Origin: Cloeon dipterum
Taxonomy: Eukaryota; Arthropoda; Insecta; Ephemeroptera; Baetidae
DNA: 64,000 bases
Assembly (NCBI RefSeq): GCF_949628265.1
Contig: NC_088789.1
Span: 21,755,883-21,819,882 of the forward strand
Direction of reading: 5' to 3'
Positions 13,961-27,325 of the stretch are shown one piece after another. The notes under the pieces were generated by a model. It saw only the letters and a program-made list of their open reading frames with translations, was not told where the DNA came from and searched no databases. Every line of letters starts with the position of its first letter. Within the stretch, counting starts at the first letter, position 1. Made by a program: the position numbers and the translations under genes.

Positions 13961-14104
13961 AGGAAGTAAAGCAAATATTTTACATTTCATCAAGGTTGCC
14001 ATAAGTTAAATTACTCGACAAGTTTTGTGAAAATTACTAAGAGTAAAACTATGTAGAATAATGGTAAAAATTCTTTACCTTTACTTGAAATATGTAAAAA
14101 TAAG

Positions 14105-14440
14105 GGAAAAATTCCCAGTTTGCGCCGTTTAAATTTTTGAGAAACTTAAAAGTTTGCATGCTAATCAAGCGACGTGCACTCTGTCACCACTGTCTCCTCT
14201 CTTTTTGGAAATCATGATTTATTTCGCTAGGAGGGAAATTTACTTCAAAATTCGCACATTGTAGAATAGATCGCGTCTAGAGGAAGTTGGAATCAAGCGA
14301 AATAATTATTGACAAACCGTTAATTTTTTCGAAAAATTCTGCAAAATCTGAAATTTATCAATAACGTTGTCCCGATTTCATTATTGCACATTGTAGAGAT
14401 AAACTGTTGCTAAATTTCATAAACAATTAATTAACTCAGT
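14105..14440 (+). repeat. Dispersed repeat C, copy 1
   Basis: Shares a series of blocks in the same order with 62050-62310: a GTTTAAATTT block, TGCTAAT-AAGCG, AATCATGATTTATTT, GGGAAATTT, GATTTCATTATTGC and AGAGATAAACGTTG-like sequence. It is a diverged interspersed repeat with no coding frame. Confidence 0.55.
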
Positions 14441-14604
14441 GAAACTTTCGCAATATTGCCAACAATGGAAAATGTTATTAAATTGTTGGTCAGTAGGGCT
14501 CTACTTTCAATGGACCACTAATTGCTTTAACCAACAATACAATATCTTTTGAATTGTTGGTCTGTAGAACTTAAGACGATAATAGGATTTTACAAACAGA
14601 ATTT

Positions 14605-14746
14605 GTCTTGTTAGCGGAAAAATTGCTCATAATAGCTCAACAACTAAACGCGGATTTCCCTGTTGCAAGAAAAGGGCATCAATCAATTCGATTAGTGAAA
14701 ATTTGGATGTTTGTTGAACGATGCGCATTTTTACCGCTACCGGGAT
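14605..14746 (+). mobile_element. MITE family D, diverged copy
   Basis: About 140 bp with degenerate terminal inverted repeats. Its core (from CAACAACTAAACGCG through GTTTGTTGAACG) matches the better-kept element at 30161-30300 in a BTB-gene intron. It is non-coding and non-autonomous. Confidence 0.6.
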
Positions 14747-15433
14747 GAATCGGAAATGTTCGAAATTTAAAAAAGCTTGAAAAACAAAAGAGGAGATATT
14801 TTGGCCGTTTTATCACTCTTTAAAATATCCATCTTTCCAAAATATTCTCTGGCAAATAAATTCAAATTTTCAGGGGTTGCATTTCTGTTCCATGAATTTT
14901 GCTTTTAAAATGAGCTATTAGATCAAATGCAGATTGTTTAACTTCTAAAATTGAATAATTTTCGTTGTAAAATTTAAAAAAAAATGAGACTTCTTGTTGA
15001 CTTAAAGCTTTTGCAAGCTCTTCAAAGTCTACATCTATCTTCTACGTCGTTTGGGCTCCAGAAGCAATTTAAACGGTTTTTGGGCACTTTCGATAGTTAA
15101 AGGAGATTTGAAGTGTTGCTCAAGTCTTAAAATTGCGTGATTCGTTCGCATTTGGTGTCTTAAAGTGAATGAAACTTATATACAAATATTTTATAGTCTT
15201 CAACTTAGGTTAATTTCTTTATTCTTGAAATAGACACCAGGTTTTTCTACTCTTCATGAGGCCTCAGGAACCCACAATCCAATCCTCTTTTACTAAGCGA
15301 TAGTAAAAAGCATTAATTTAAAAATCAAACTAAATGGCGGGGTTAATTTTTATTTTATTTTTTATTGAACTTGTGCACTTTTCAGGGATGAAAACTACGA
15401 CCTCCAGGTGAAAATTTTATAGAAACAATTATT

Positions 15434-15545
15434 GGCGATTTTCTATCGAATTTTTCAATCGAAATGTTGCGACCACTGAACTTGGGTCAAGTCACGACAG
15501 GCTGCTTGTATCCAATGCGGTTGCTTGACTAAAACGTAGAACCCC
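15434..15545 (+). repeat. Dispersed repeat B, copy
   Basis: Has a GCGACCACTGAACTTGG block, a GTCACGACAGGCT block and AAAACGTAGAA, in the same order as the other family B copies. Matched by eye; moderate divergence. Confidence 0.35.
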
Positions 15546-18500
15546 GTCATGTCTCTTTTGCTTGTAAATAAATCAAGTTTGATACTTCCTCCGCCAAAAA
15601 TGTACCTAAAGCGTTAACGTAATCGGCAAGCCCCAAAAGCATTCTTCAATATCAGCATCATTTTTCTACTATAGTAAAATATGTACCGACTGCATGGCTG
15701 CCCCTTTATCGACCTGGCAACTTTCTTCTTTTGTGACGCTCTGTTACGCAGTTATTACATTTCTCCGTCACACACACACAATAATCGGCAGGCAGCCGGC
15801 GAGGCGAGCGAGAGCATTTAGACTCAGCGGAGCGACGAGTCATAAAAATTTCATCCGAGAAGAAAATTTGATTTAGCAATGATTGATTTGGCGCATCGCT
15901 ACACCTGCCGATGTATCTCTCTGCTCTTCTCTCTTCACTCCTCTGCTCGCTCACGGCGCAATCAATTTCGCCGGATTAATTTGCTGCAACTTGTTTTCCC
16001 CGGCGCGGTGATTAGAAGCGCTTTAGCCCGCTTGGACGAAAACAAACAAAGGCATCAGGCGCGCCTCCCCCTCCCCCCACCCGTCGGCTGCGTGCGTCCT
16101 CTCGCGCTTTTTTTCTATCTCGAGAGAACGCGGCATGCTTCCACGAATCCTACTTATCCCTTTTTTTGTCCTTGTCGGGCTTTGCGCGTATCAAACCCTA
16201 AAAATGCTTGTTGGACGAGAGCATGTTGTTTAACCAATGCATTACCACAACAATTGCGTAGAGCAATTAGTTAAAATTGAAGCCGAAATTCCGATTTCAT
16301 CAGCATGCCCGGAGGAAATTAAAAAAAAGAATTGTATTTAATAAAGAGTGAATCATTTTCATATCAAAATTCATGAAACAGAAATAAAGAGTGAATATAT
16401 TTTATTCAAAATTGCCTGCATTTACTCGCAGTTGCCCCTTTTCTTCAAGTTGCAGTGAATTGTAACAGTCGTCTCTGTTCTTGAAACCTTTTTTTACAAC
16501 AAAGGGTTCAACGAGATGAATCGAAATCTACCAAGTGATGTAAATTTTGGAGAATATCGGAAAAATTTGAATTTTTCAGTTGCGAGGTAAATGTTTATGA
16601 TAGTTAACAATTATAATACTTTTCATTTGTTTCCCTGCAAAATTAAACAATGTAATAATTATGATGATCAAATCGCCTGCATTTAGCGTTGTTAGGCATT
16701 GTGCCGCGCACTGAAATGTAGCCGGTTGCATACATACATTTATTAGCTTTTTTCAGGAATGAAAGAAAACCATTCACAGGCTCTCTGTTTGAAATTCCAA
16801 GCATTTACTATTTGTATAAAAGGATTCTTAATTAAAGAGACTACAATTACTTATTTTTCCTAGAAAATCTGTTACTGCCATTTATATAAGCTTACGCTCT
16901 AATTAATTGATAAAAAAAGAAGAGCAAATTTGCCTTTCTGTTCAGGCCAGATTACATTCACCCTTGACATTTCTGGAACACGTTCCAAGAATCTGCTCGC
17001 AGCCCTTGTTCGCGTCGAATATCACCGGGAAAGACAGATTGCGTTCGCCGCACTCTCTTGCGTAGCCTCGCCCCTCGAGCGGGCGGGAGACTCTCTCAAA
17101 AGCCCTCGACTTCTTATAAATTTTACGAGTTTCCTTGGCCGGTTTCCGGGATTTCATTATTATTTGCGGTGGCTTCCCTGCTCCGTGCGTCCGCGGTGCC
17201 CTGCCGATGGGGGAGAGCGGCCTTAGAATAACCTGTGCACCGATCGCGCCGATGATGCCGGTAACCAAGCAACCAACCCTCTATAGTGACGCGTGCACAA
17301 CCGACTTCTCTCATACATTTCATTATGAAAAACGCATGCACCGGTGCTGCCCTATTTGATTTTATTTCGCTCTCTCGCAGACACACGCGCAGTAAATCAA
17401 CAGCCTGCATCATTAATGGAAGTTTCTCGACTTTTTCACGTAAAAATTCGATTGGAATGACTTTGCTGATGAATAAGTAAGAGAATTTGCATTTTTGCCG
17501 CTGCTGGACGTTTTTCAGCGCTGTTAAACGAGGAGAAATGAGTTAATGAATTATTTATCAACCACCCGCAGGCATACAGCCTTTTGACAACTTTGATTGA
17601 CAATCCCAGAGAGACGGGGAGGGATTTCAGAAGTCCAAAGGGGAAATAATTAAATATTTCATCTCCTCTCTCTAGCAGTTCCTTAAAAAGTGGAATTTTT
17701 CCTTATTTTTACCAATGAAAATTATTGAAATCGCTGCTACTGTGAACAGTCCATCGAGTTGATGATAGTTCGAATAATTTAAATTTGACGACCTCCAAAA
17801 AATGTACATTATCATTTCCTCGTATAAAATTCAGAGCCATTTATTAACAAAATGAACTATTCCAGCTGTAAAAATACAGGAAAATTTCATTATATTATTG
17901 CTTCATCTGTTCTAAAAATAACCGATGCCGGTGGCTGGGGCCGTGGCTGGATTGAATTGTGTTGCTTGCTAGACGACGGTTGAATCTTGGTATATGTGCG
18001 GGGAGTACGGCTCACAGCTCATTTGCTGCGTCTTTGGCAAACATTCTGCGCGCGGCAGCGCAGTGTCAAATCTCGGGACCGGCTTGGCTTCGTGTCGTAT
18101 CAGCAATCCGCAACCCTTCTCGGCTCATCAGCTGCTCCCTTCAAGAGCCCTTTAAATGCTGCTTTAGTCATCAATGTGCATTCTCAACCACGTCCGCTGC
18201 CGGCAAACTTTCCTGGCCCGCTCCCTGAACTGCCGCCGCCGCCGCCGAGCGCGGAGCGCGGAGGCAGGGATTTATAATAATATAATATCTCGACGACGAG
18301 AGAACTGGGAATTCCTTCTACGCACGCTCAAATTCAATAAGGCGCGAGAAGAGCAGAGCAGAGCACAGGTTGTGTTTGGCCAACTTGATTAGAGAGAGGA
18401 ATTTCCTCATATAAGTGTAATCTGCGAGCTGCGTCAGCTAGCCTGTCTTTATGTATAAAATATTGGCGAGCTGCTTGTCGACGTCGACGCACGTCCCCTT

Positions 18501-19825
18501 TATGCATCACTGAGTACCGCGCCTCTCTCCTCGCTGATTTTATTTTGCGGCCATTTTCGGCCTAAAAATAATCTCTGACGACATTGTTCGTTTGAGCGAA
18601 ATTTTATATGATCTTACAAGGAAACTCTTAGAATTCGACGTTTTAGTTTTTGGAGTGATCGTTATTGATATTATGTTCTATTCAACGAGCTATTAGAGGA
18701 TTCTTATTATGGGAAAAATTACGATTCGACGGAGTTTGCAAACTATATGGGGCTTTGAAGGTTAAAAATACTAATGGGATTTAGCATAAGAACTAACCCA
18801 AATCGAATTTTAAAGCCAGTTTTCGGTCAACCATGATTATCTGTGCAGAATTTACTTGATGAAACGAATCGATCGACATGCCATTTTTTATCTGGTCGGA
18901 AAAGTTGTCCCTGAATTTTGAAACAGACTATGTAAAATCCTGTAAAAAATAAGGTAAAATGTAGCTCCAGTTTCGCCTTCGACACTAAAACTCTTCATTA
19001 TCATTCAACCTATTTTTCTAGAAGTAATAATTACTTTACTAGAGAGTTTTGGTCAAGATTTGAAAACAGAAAATTTTATCTGCTTCCAGAATATGTCTAG
19101 TTTTTTTTGTTCAAAGGTTATAATAACCATTAAAAACTTACAAAACACAGGATTATAAATAAAATCAAAAGGGAAAATTAGAGTGTTTCTGGGGATGTAA
19201 ATATGACCCACTAATCGATTTTTCTCACGTGATATTTTGCATATAAACAAATTCGCCATCTCTCCTCTGGTGACTAACCTTGAATTAGTTAAATAAGCTT
19301 ATATGTGCAATGATAATTAAGCTTTCACAAAAAACCATTTTGATGTGGCTATCTACTTCTAATTTACATTATTTTTTTATTAAATTTATCCAAGCAAAAA
19401 ATGATTTTTACTGGGAAATGCTTACCATTTCAATTTGCACTATCACAAAGAACAGAAAGTAAAACAAAACGAAATATTTGTCATACCGCTTACTGTTAAG
19501 TAAAGATGGAATTTCCCTTTGGAAGTTTTCTTCATATTTTGTTAATTTTTTAATGTTAAAGTATTAATTTGCATTATTTTTTGAATTGTTAATACAATAT
19601 TACGATATTTTAGCTGCCAAATATAGAAATGATTAGTTAACATGATTTGTTTTGTGTGCCGTTAAATGTTTGGATTTTTTTAATTTATCAGGTGTCTGGT
19701 AAGAAAAAGTCAAGGAATGTTATTTATTGCTTTGTAGGTTAACTATTTTATTGCATAAGCAGTAACACACGTATTTTGTATAATACATATAATTAAGTGG
19801 TGCAAAGTGACATACTCATGATACA

Positions 19826-19831
19826 TTTATT
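19826..19831 (-). terminator. Putative poly(A) signal of EHMT
   Basis: AATAAA on the minus strand, about 215 bases past the EHMT stop codon. It is the first good signal in a plausible 3' UTR. Confidence 0.4.
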
Positions 19832-20044
19832 TATTATAAATAATCTATCCTGAGTGGAAAACTCTCGTTGTGAAGTTATACAAATACTGGCAGTGAAATG
19901 CACAAGATTAGACTCATCACGTTACAAACACCAAGTTAAGTACATACAATAATTACACAGAAACAATCGAACCGGTTGATTGGCACAATATGAAATTCGT
20001 AGAAATCGCACATCACATGAATCGGGCTATAAACACACGCAGAA

Positions 20045-23000
20045 TTAAAGTTGCTGTTGGCCAACCTCGGCAAGGCGTCGTGCCTCGGCTTGCTCAGCCT
20101 TCTTCCTGTACTTTTCTAGAGTGTCTTCGATGGTTTCGTCAGAATATCGACAGTTTTCTCCACCACAGGTGCACGTGAAAGACTTGTATTTCACTATCCA
20201 GAACTTTACACCATAATCAAACCTTGAAAAAGAAGATGAGGTTACACACACGAAAGAAAGGGAGAAAGAAAATGAAACCAGGTCTAATAATGCTAATGAA
20301 TTTAATGCAAAAGTAGCTGAACAAAGCTGGACAAACTTCGGCTTGCGGCCAATAGTTAGCAGCAGCGCATGCACAAAAACAGGCTAAATAGGCGCTCGTC
20401 GACAATTTAACTTATCGTACCCGAGTTCTTCGTCAGCGGCTATGTCCCTGTTTGCGAACAAAGCGATTCGCGGAAACTTGAGATCTTGGTGGTCGATGAA
20501 TACTTTCACAGGCATCAGGTTTGGCGAGCACATGTGGTTGATGAAGCGAGCAATGTTTCCGTACTTGCGGGCGTCGATGCAGTACGTTTCTCCCTCGCGA
20601 TTGTCCAGATCGAACAGATATGAGTCGTCATCCCTGCTGTCTGCATCGCTGTCAGTGATCACCTCGCCAATGTACCTAGACAAGATGGAATAATTATAGA
20701 GTTTAACCTACACACTGACGTGGCCATCAAAGATGAATGTGAAAAACAGTTAGTTTTTATTGGTAGATATTTTGTGTCATTATTTTTCTTAATTTTAGCA
20801 TAAATTTATTTTTTGAAGTGCTATGAAATGTTGCCTCCATTCTCGTTTGGATTTTTTACACAAATCAAAGCCCCTGCCTTAAATACAGTAATTAAAATTT
20901 AGTCTTTTTTCCTTTAAAAAGGCTCATTAAATCAAACTTAAAATTTTAGTATATCAAAGAGAATGTTACAAATTTAGACTTAACAGCTCAGCAGGTTAAA
21001 TAAAAATTTATGCTTACTCTAAGGTTGACTAGAAAAAACAAAAGTGAAAAAGACAGGACCAAAATGTCATATGGAATGTTTAGCGTTTTTTTTCATGATA
21101 ATAAGCAGAAAAGCAAATTAAACAGCTTTTTAAGAGTTTAAAATTATTATAATAGCGCAATTTATGCTGAATTATGTTATTAAATAAAATAAAACAACGA
21201 AAAATAGGAGAATTTCTTGAATTTTAAACGCAATCTAAAATAGTTAAAACTCACTCGCAGACGTATGCTCCTTTCGGGATCGGTCGCAGGGTCTTGACTC
21301 CCCAGCCTTTGCCCTCAGTCCTGAAGAGCTGGAAGCGCACCGTCGGGCCGTGCTGCACGACCCTGTTGTTGCACGTGACCTTGTTGCAGGCGCATCCGAC
21401 GTTGCATTCAAACAGAAGTGGCGGGTCGCCGTAGTTAAAGTCTGGCAGCAGGCGGCCCTCCTCGTCGAACCAGCAGCGCAGACTGAAGTGCGCGCACAGG
21501 CAGTTGGCCGTGCTGCAAGTGTCTGTGCACCTGCAGGACTGAAAAACATAAAAAGATGAGAAAATGAAGTGACAACACTCCACAATTCAGCCAGTCGGTT
21601 TAAACCAGTTTTTCTTTGCCTGTAGTAAAATTTAATCAATTATTGAAGCCTGAAATTGTATAAAATTTGTGCACAGCATGTGCAACTTGTGGGAAATGAA
21701 CAAGCTGTCTAAGTGATCTTTTTGTTGATTGAACAGAACTATAAAAATGTTAATATATTTGTTGCTACAAATATTTTAAATTGAAAAATGCGTTTAAAAT
21801 ATGAATAGTTTTAACAAAGCAAACAAATATAATTTTATCATATTCTGGCTTTTATATAGGGCATCATTATTAATTACTCTTTTTTAGAAAAAGGCGGCAT
21901 TTTGCGAACACTAAAAACGGAAATGATTTGGAGGAATGACTAACCTGGAGAGACGTAATTTTTCTGTCGACCTTAATATCTGATGTGTAACAGTTTTCGG
22001 TCACATACACAAAATCGGTCGGAACCGAGTGGTCATCAATGCCGTTGATGACTTGAATCGGATTGTTCTCTTTGCCTTTGGATATGTCGCTGAAATTTTT
22101 TTAAGAAAATTAGCAATAAGAAATCATTATTTAAAATTTGAATATTTTTACTTGGAAACAATTCTCTTTGTGCGTTCTTGAGTATTTGCAAGGAGAGCTT
22201 GCAGTTGCACATTCATATTAATGGCAGTCCAGCAATCACCGCCTTCAACAGGGCAACAGTCCAAGGGCCTGTCCCCGTTGAGGTTCGTGCTGTCAACCTG
22301 AGCTCCTCGGGCCAGAAGCAGCAGCACCACCTCGTAGTTGTCTTGCCGAGCTCCAATGTGTCTGTTTAACAACTTTTAATTACAAAAATTCCACACTAAT
22401 TGTATAAAAGGCGTACAATGGCGTGTCTCCTTGAGCATTGGCGGCGTTCACGTTGCAGCCGCTGTTCATCAGCAGCTCACAAATGTCGGCACTGCCAGAA
22501 AACGTGGACCAGTGCAAAGCGATGTTCTGTTCCGTGTCGCGAATCAAAGGGTCAGCCTTCTTCGTGATTAAGTACCTAAAGGGAGAAATTTGTTTCAGTA
22601 AAAAAATATTAAGCTGGTGTTCGAATTGAATCATAATTTTATACATTTATGGTGGCGCTCACTCCTCCCTTGGCTACCTGACTATATAAGTTGCAACCTA
22701 AAATGGTCATTCTAAGCTAGACATTTGATGTGTGCGGCAGCAGCATGTGTTGCTCCCTCGGCCTAACCTTTAAGCAAATAGCTATCATTACGAACCCTTG
22801 TGAGTTGAATTAAGTGAACAATCCTTGTTTGTTTTGGCTAATCGACAGACCCCTTTTGTAGGGGCAAGCAAATATTATTTATTATGATGTATCATATTTA
22901 TTTCTTACTATTTATCATTGTACTCTTTAACTTATTGCTTTAATTAATTTTGAACACTCTGACATAACTTGTCACAATTTTGATATATTCTATGTCTACA

Positions 23001-26000
23001 TATTTATTCAAGGTCGAAAATGTTACTTGTTAAAATAGCACGAGGCTAAACAGAGTGTTCAAAATTAATTAAAACAATAAATTAAAGGGTACAGTGTTGC
23101 TACAGTGTTGCCGTTTTTGGTGCTAGCAGGGGGGTCAGTTTTTGGTGCAAGAAGGGGGGTCAGTTTTTGCTGCAAGCAGGGGGGTCAGTTTTTGGTGCAA
23201 GCACAGGGGTCATTTTTTGATGCTAGCGGGGGGTCTTTTTTGGTGCTAAAGTGGCTGTTTTTGGTGCTAGCAGGAGGGTCTGTTAAAAAATAAATATGAT
23301 ACACCACAATAAATAATAATATTTGCTTACCCCTACAAAAGGGTTATGTCGATTAGGCAAAACAAATAAGGATTATTCAACTCACAATGGTTCGTAATGA
23401 TAGCTATTTGATTAAAGGTTAACAACCACCTTGCTGTGCGGCCAAGGGAGCAACACTAATAATTGTCTTGCTGCTACTGCACAATCAAATGTCTAGCTTA
23501 GAATGACTATCCCAAGTTGCAACTTATACATTCAGGTAGCCAAGGGAGGAGAGAGCGTCACCCTGTCGCGGCCACCATACTTTTGACTTCCTAAATGCTA
23601 ATTTTTGGGGACTGACAAGAGATAATTTTGTTTTTACACATTAACTTTTTGAGCTTTCAAAATGAGTGGTTTTATCGCCACGATTGATTATTTTAATCAT
23701 ATTTTAAACTTCAGAGATTGAAATAAAAAGATAAGACTCACTTGACGATGCCAAAGTGGCCGTGCTCACAGGCCCAAACCAGGGCAGTCCAACCCCCATC
23801 ATCCTGGGCGTCCAGAAGGGTGCGGGTAGAAGTGGTGTTTTGTTCGGTTAGAATTAAAGTGCATGCTTCGTAATTGCCGTTCTTGGCTGCGAGGTGCAAT
23901 GCAGTCATGCCATCGTTGCCCTGAAATGGTTCATGAAGGGAAACGTAATTAGAAATGAATTACTAAGAGTGGTTGTCTCTCTTTTAAAGACCTCACAATA
24001 TTAATAACCAATTTAATAATTACCTTGATTGTAAGTGAGGCCCCAGCCTTGATTAAATACTTGAGAACAGGGCTGTGCTCAGTGATGACAGCCAGCATCA
24101 AAGGCGTCATCTGTTCGCTGTCCATGACGTCGAGCTGCGCACCTGCCTGGACAAGCAAGTGCACGGTGGCCAAGTGGCCCTTTCCTGCTGCAGCATGCAG
24201 CGCGGTCTTGTTTTCATTGGAGGTGAACACGTGGTTCAGATTGTGTCCAAAACTAAGAATGTTCAAAACGTATTCTGTGTCGCCATCGGAGGCCGCGTCG
24301 TAAAGGTGGTCCAGCGTGTACTTCTCCTTGTCCACAATGTTGGGCGGCGCCTCCGGCAGGACAAAGGAAGACCGTGGAAGCAGATCTACTTTTGCGCCGG
24401 CATCCTCAGCAAAGCTCATTTTGGCTGATTTGCTGTTGAATTTCATACAAGAAATATTAATTAGAAATGCAAACAAAAAATTGATTACTGATACTAAATG
24501 AGCATGAATCACGCAGTTTCGACCCTTTTAAAACCGTCTGCAATCATCTCAGGAGGTCAAAACTGTCTAATATCCAATTAGAAAACTCACTCTTTGCGGA
24601 GCTTCCTCTGGTGTGGCAAAAACACGGGCTTCTTGGGCATTTTCATGATGAGCCTGACGTCAAAAGCGGGGCTGACCGCGCCGCAGTGAGGACAGAGACC
24701 ATCCTTTCCTCCACCAGCCACTGGCAGCTGGCAGTTTCGATGGTAGTGATGAAATTTACCATTGGTTTCGCACTGAACAAAGCGGCCCTGAAACAATCAT
24801 GGTGCTTAAACTCTTTTCAAAACGCAGAAAAATCTAGTCGTACCTGTGAGCAGAATATGCCACATCCAGGGCAGCAGTTGTGCAGGGACAGGCGATAGGC
24901 GTGGCTCTCACACAAGAGCATGAACGGTACCTTCGCAGACGGCCGCCGCAGACGCGTGGTTGACGCGAGTTTGCAGCAACCGACCAGAGTTTCGTCCACA
25001 CTCTCCACAGCCTGGCAATACAGCTCTTTTGAGACTGAAATCTCCTCACCGTCAGACGACTGGAGGGGCTCCACGGAGCACATGGACGCTCGTGGCCCTT
25101 TCCTTGTTCGGCAGAAGCACATGGCTCGATTCACCGCAGCATTGGCCTTAAATAATTGGAATTTAATGTATTTTCAGTCATGTTATAAAATAATTACATT
25201 GGGATCAGAGCCTGATTTCGCCTTTGAGGCACTACCGCAGTCGGAAGATGAGTCTTGCAGAGGTGGAGAGGCTCGAGCTGCCTTTCGCAGCTTTTTACGT
25301 GGATCAGAATCAGGAGAAAGAACTGAAAGAAATTAAATTTAAAAATCAGAATGACTTATTCAGAAAATTATGGTTTATATAGAGAGGAAACAAACCTTCC
25401 TGAAGGTCCCCTTCGACCGTGAGCCTCCTTCTCTTCTCCACAGGCGCCAGTGAAGGACTGAGACTATTCACAGGGGTGACAGAAATTTCCTCATCAATCT
25501 TCATAGAAGAAACGCTTTCGTTGTCCTCGGACTCGATTTGCTCTTCCTTGACCTTGTCCAAAGAAATCGATGAGACATCTGAGGCTGCACTAGACACGCT
25601 CTCGGTCACCCTGGCCTTCTTCTTGGCCGGTATAATCGAGATGGTAGAGGGCGGCGGAGATTTCACAGGGTTCAGAGATTTCTTTTTGAGGGCAGGCGAC
25701 GGCCGGCTGTTCTTGCTGGAGTTTGAGACTGCGCTGCTCGGAGGGGAGGTCACACAGAAGGACTTCTCCTTCCTGGCGATGGCCGACTGCAGTATGGAGC
25801 CGCCTGAGCCCTTTTGCAAGGACCTTCTGGTGGACCGCTTCAGCTCGGTGCTCTCGGCTGCTTCGTCGCCAGATTTGCTCTGGCTCCGAAGGGAACGCCT
25901 GCCTGCCTCCGAGTCCTCAGGGCCCTCGGGTTGCGCAGAGCCCTTTTCAGTTTCACCCTCGCCACGGTTGAACTGGTTTTTCATCACGCCAAGTAGTTGG

Positions 26001-26035
26001 TTCATCAGGGCCTTCCCTTTGCCCTTCTCCTCCAT
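20045..26035 (-). CDS. EHMT: Histone H3K9 methyltransferase EHMT/G9a
   Basis: Nuclear SET-domain methyltransferase expected to mono/dimethylate histone H3 lysine 9. Exons: 26035-25396, 25322-25198, 25146-24844, 24787-24591, 24432-24024, 23920-23742, 22575-22417, 22361-22152, 22089-21945, 21538-21255, 20675-20421, 20222-20045. All have AG/GT borders and phases agree, giving 1027 aa. Residues 1-255 are disordered, Ser/Lys/Glu-rich, with basic NLS-like clusters. About 260-420 form the EHMT cysteine-rich region ([21 protein letters not shown]). About 460-735 are ankyrin repeats ([32 protein letters not shown]). About 765-850 are pre-SET with its zinc-binding cysteines, then SET with [10 protein letters not shown] (about 926-936) and GFDYG, and post-[11 protein letters not shown] at the C-terminus. 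The catalytic motifs look intact. Length matches insect G9a. The start is the ATG in the first conserved-phase exon; a 5' UTR intron probably precedes it. Confidence 0.96.
22649..23578. mobile_element. Composite foldback element in EHMT intron 6
   Basis: Inverted arms of about 260-295 bp (22649-22911 and 23284-23578) begin ATGGTGGC and end GCCACCAT. They share blocks such as CTCCTCCCTTGGCTACCTGA and CATTCTAAGCTAGACATTTG in opposite orientation. Inside lies a second inverted pair (about 22919-22962 and 23052-23095, containing TTAATTAATTTTGAACACTC) and a G-rich minisatellite. There is no transposase frame and no clear target-site duplication. It is a non-autonomous foldback/MITE-like element, probably spliced out with the intron. 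Confidence 0.85.
23112..23281 (+). repeat. G-rich 25-26 bp minisatellite
   Basis: About seven imperfect tandem units of the form TTTTTGGTGCTAGCAGGGGG followed by TCAG. It sits inside the foldback element of the EHMT intron. The repeated G5-G6 runs could form quadruplexes on the plus (non-template for EHMT: antisense) strand. Confidence 0.85.
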
Positions 26036-26051
26036 CTTCCCCTAAATTCTC

Positions 26052-26284
26052 ACTAAAATTAAAAGGGAAAATATAAGGTTTAGAGACTGGGGACTACATA
26101 AGCTAGAGCCTCACTTTTAAACGACAATTTAACTAAATATAACGGGATGGTTATGAGGTTCTTTCGATTTTGGTAGAGTAACAGAATTGTGAGATTAAGT
26201 AAGAAAACCCATTCAAAATCAAGCCTGGCGATTTAATCAAGAAATTGAACAAATAAGACACAGAAAAATACAGCCTTACTCACC
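26052..26284 (-). other. Probable 5' UTR intron of EHMT
   Basis: On the minus strand a strong donor, GTGAGTAAG, begins at 26283. AG acceptors at 26053 and 26042 lie just upstream of the EHMT start codon. This suggests a non-coding first exon to the right of 26284, within the GC-rich stretch at 26350-26960 that looks like the promoter. Confidence 0.45.
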
Positions 26285-26339
26285 AAAAATTAATAGTATT
26301 TTCCAAGTAAAAAACCAAAACAGGGCATTTTGTGACGTT

Positions 26340-26970
26340 TTGTTTGCGCAGGACAGCTGGGACTGCTGCTTTACTAGTCATGCAAGGCGCAAGTCCGCTC
26401 TGGCGCTGTGCGCTGATTGTGAGATGAGCTGAGCTGCCTGCAGCGTTACTTTTGCTTGTGTTTCACGCCGTCGCCGCTGTGGCAGAGAGTCGCGGTCGTA
26501 GCGGACTTGTGTTGAGTGACGCTGAGCCGAGCCCTTAAACTGTACATCCGGCCCGTTGCTGATTGGCGGCCAGCATGCAGGCATGCGCTGTGCACGATTA
26601 TGTCATGTTGTAGGCGTAGTCAAAACCAGCCCCTGTTCACTCATGCGGCGCGAAAATGAGCCAGCTAAATAGTTCTGCAGCCACACACAGGTAGCAGGTC
26701 GATAGCTTTTTAAGCTAATCAGAGGCCGTCTCGGACTTCGGAGTTTGTAGCCTGTTACGCCCACTGGCAGAGGGAGGCGGAGAGGGGCGTGTGTGCGGAG
26801 TTTTTCGTCAAAACTAGAGAGCTTGCAGTCCGAAGTCCAAACAACGCGCAAGACGGAAGAGCCAAAACAAATGCCAATCGGAATTTTCGACCAATCAGCA
26901 TCCAGCCATCCATGCTTGCTTCAACTTCACGTTTACGTGCTTGCACGCCTGCAGTTCCAGTTCTTTCTTA
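26340..26970. promoter_or_regulatory. GC-rich probable EHMT promoter region
   Basis: A GC/CpG-rich block directly upstream of the EHMT 5' end, among AT-rich flanks. Short open frames on both strands are not conserved-looking. The inference rests on position and composition. From 26970 to 27325 I see nothing further. Confidence 0.35.
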
Positions 26971-27325
26971 TGGCTGATGTTGTAGAAGATACTGCAACAG
27001 CTATTGCTTAGAAGCAATCTTTGAATTTAAGGTCCGACCGGACCCAGTTAAAAACACTTAAATTGACTCTTTTTTGTACTTCTTCGTGTGGTGTATTGTA
27101 TAGTAGGAGAGGAAAAGATTGTCAAGAGGACTGCAACAAATAATACAGCAGGTAATCTAGAACAGAAAAAGCATCACAATATGTATCTTTGTGAATAGTC
27201 TACGACGTAGGACGTTGATTGTAGATAACGTAGATTATGTATGTATAACTCTAGAGCTTTACAAAGTGACCCAAATTTTCACATTTTATCACAACCACGT
27301 GCGAAAACAGTCGAGATCGGGTCTG

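Noticed and set aside
13449-14009. 186-aa plus-strand frame, with 129- and 120-aa frames opposite
   Set aside because: All lie over a GC-rich island with triplet runs. Stop-poor composition explains them, and none resembles a protein family.
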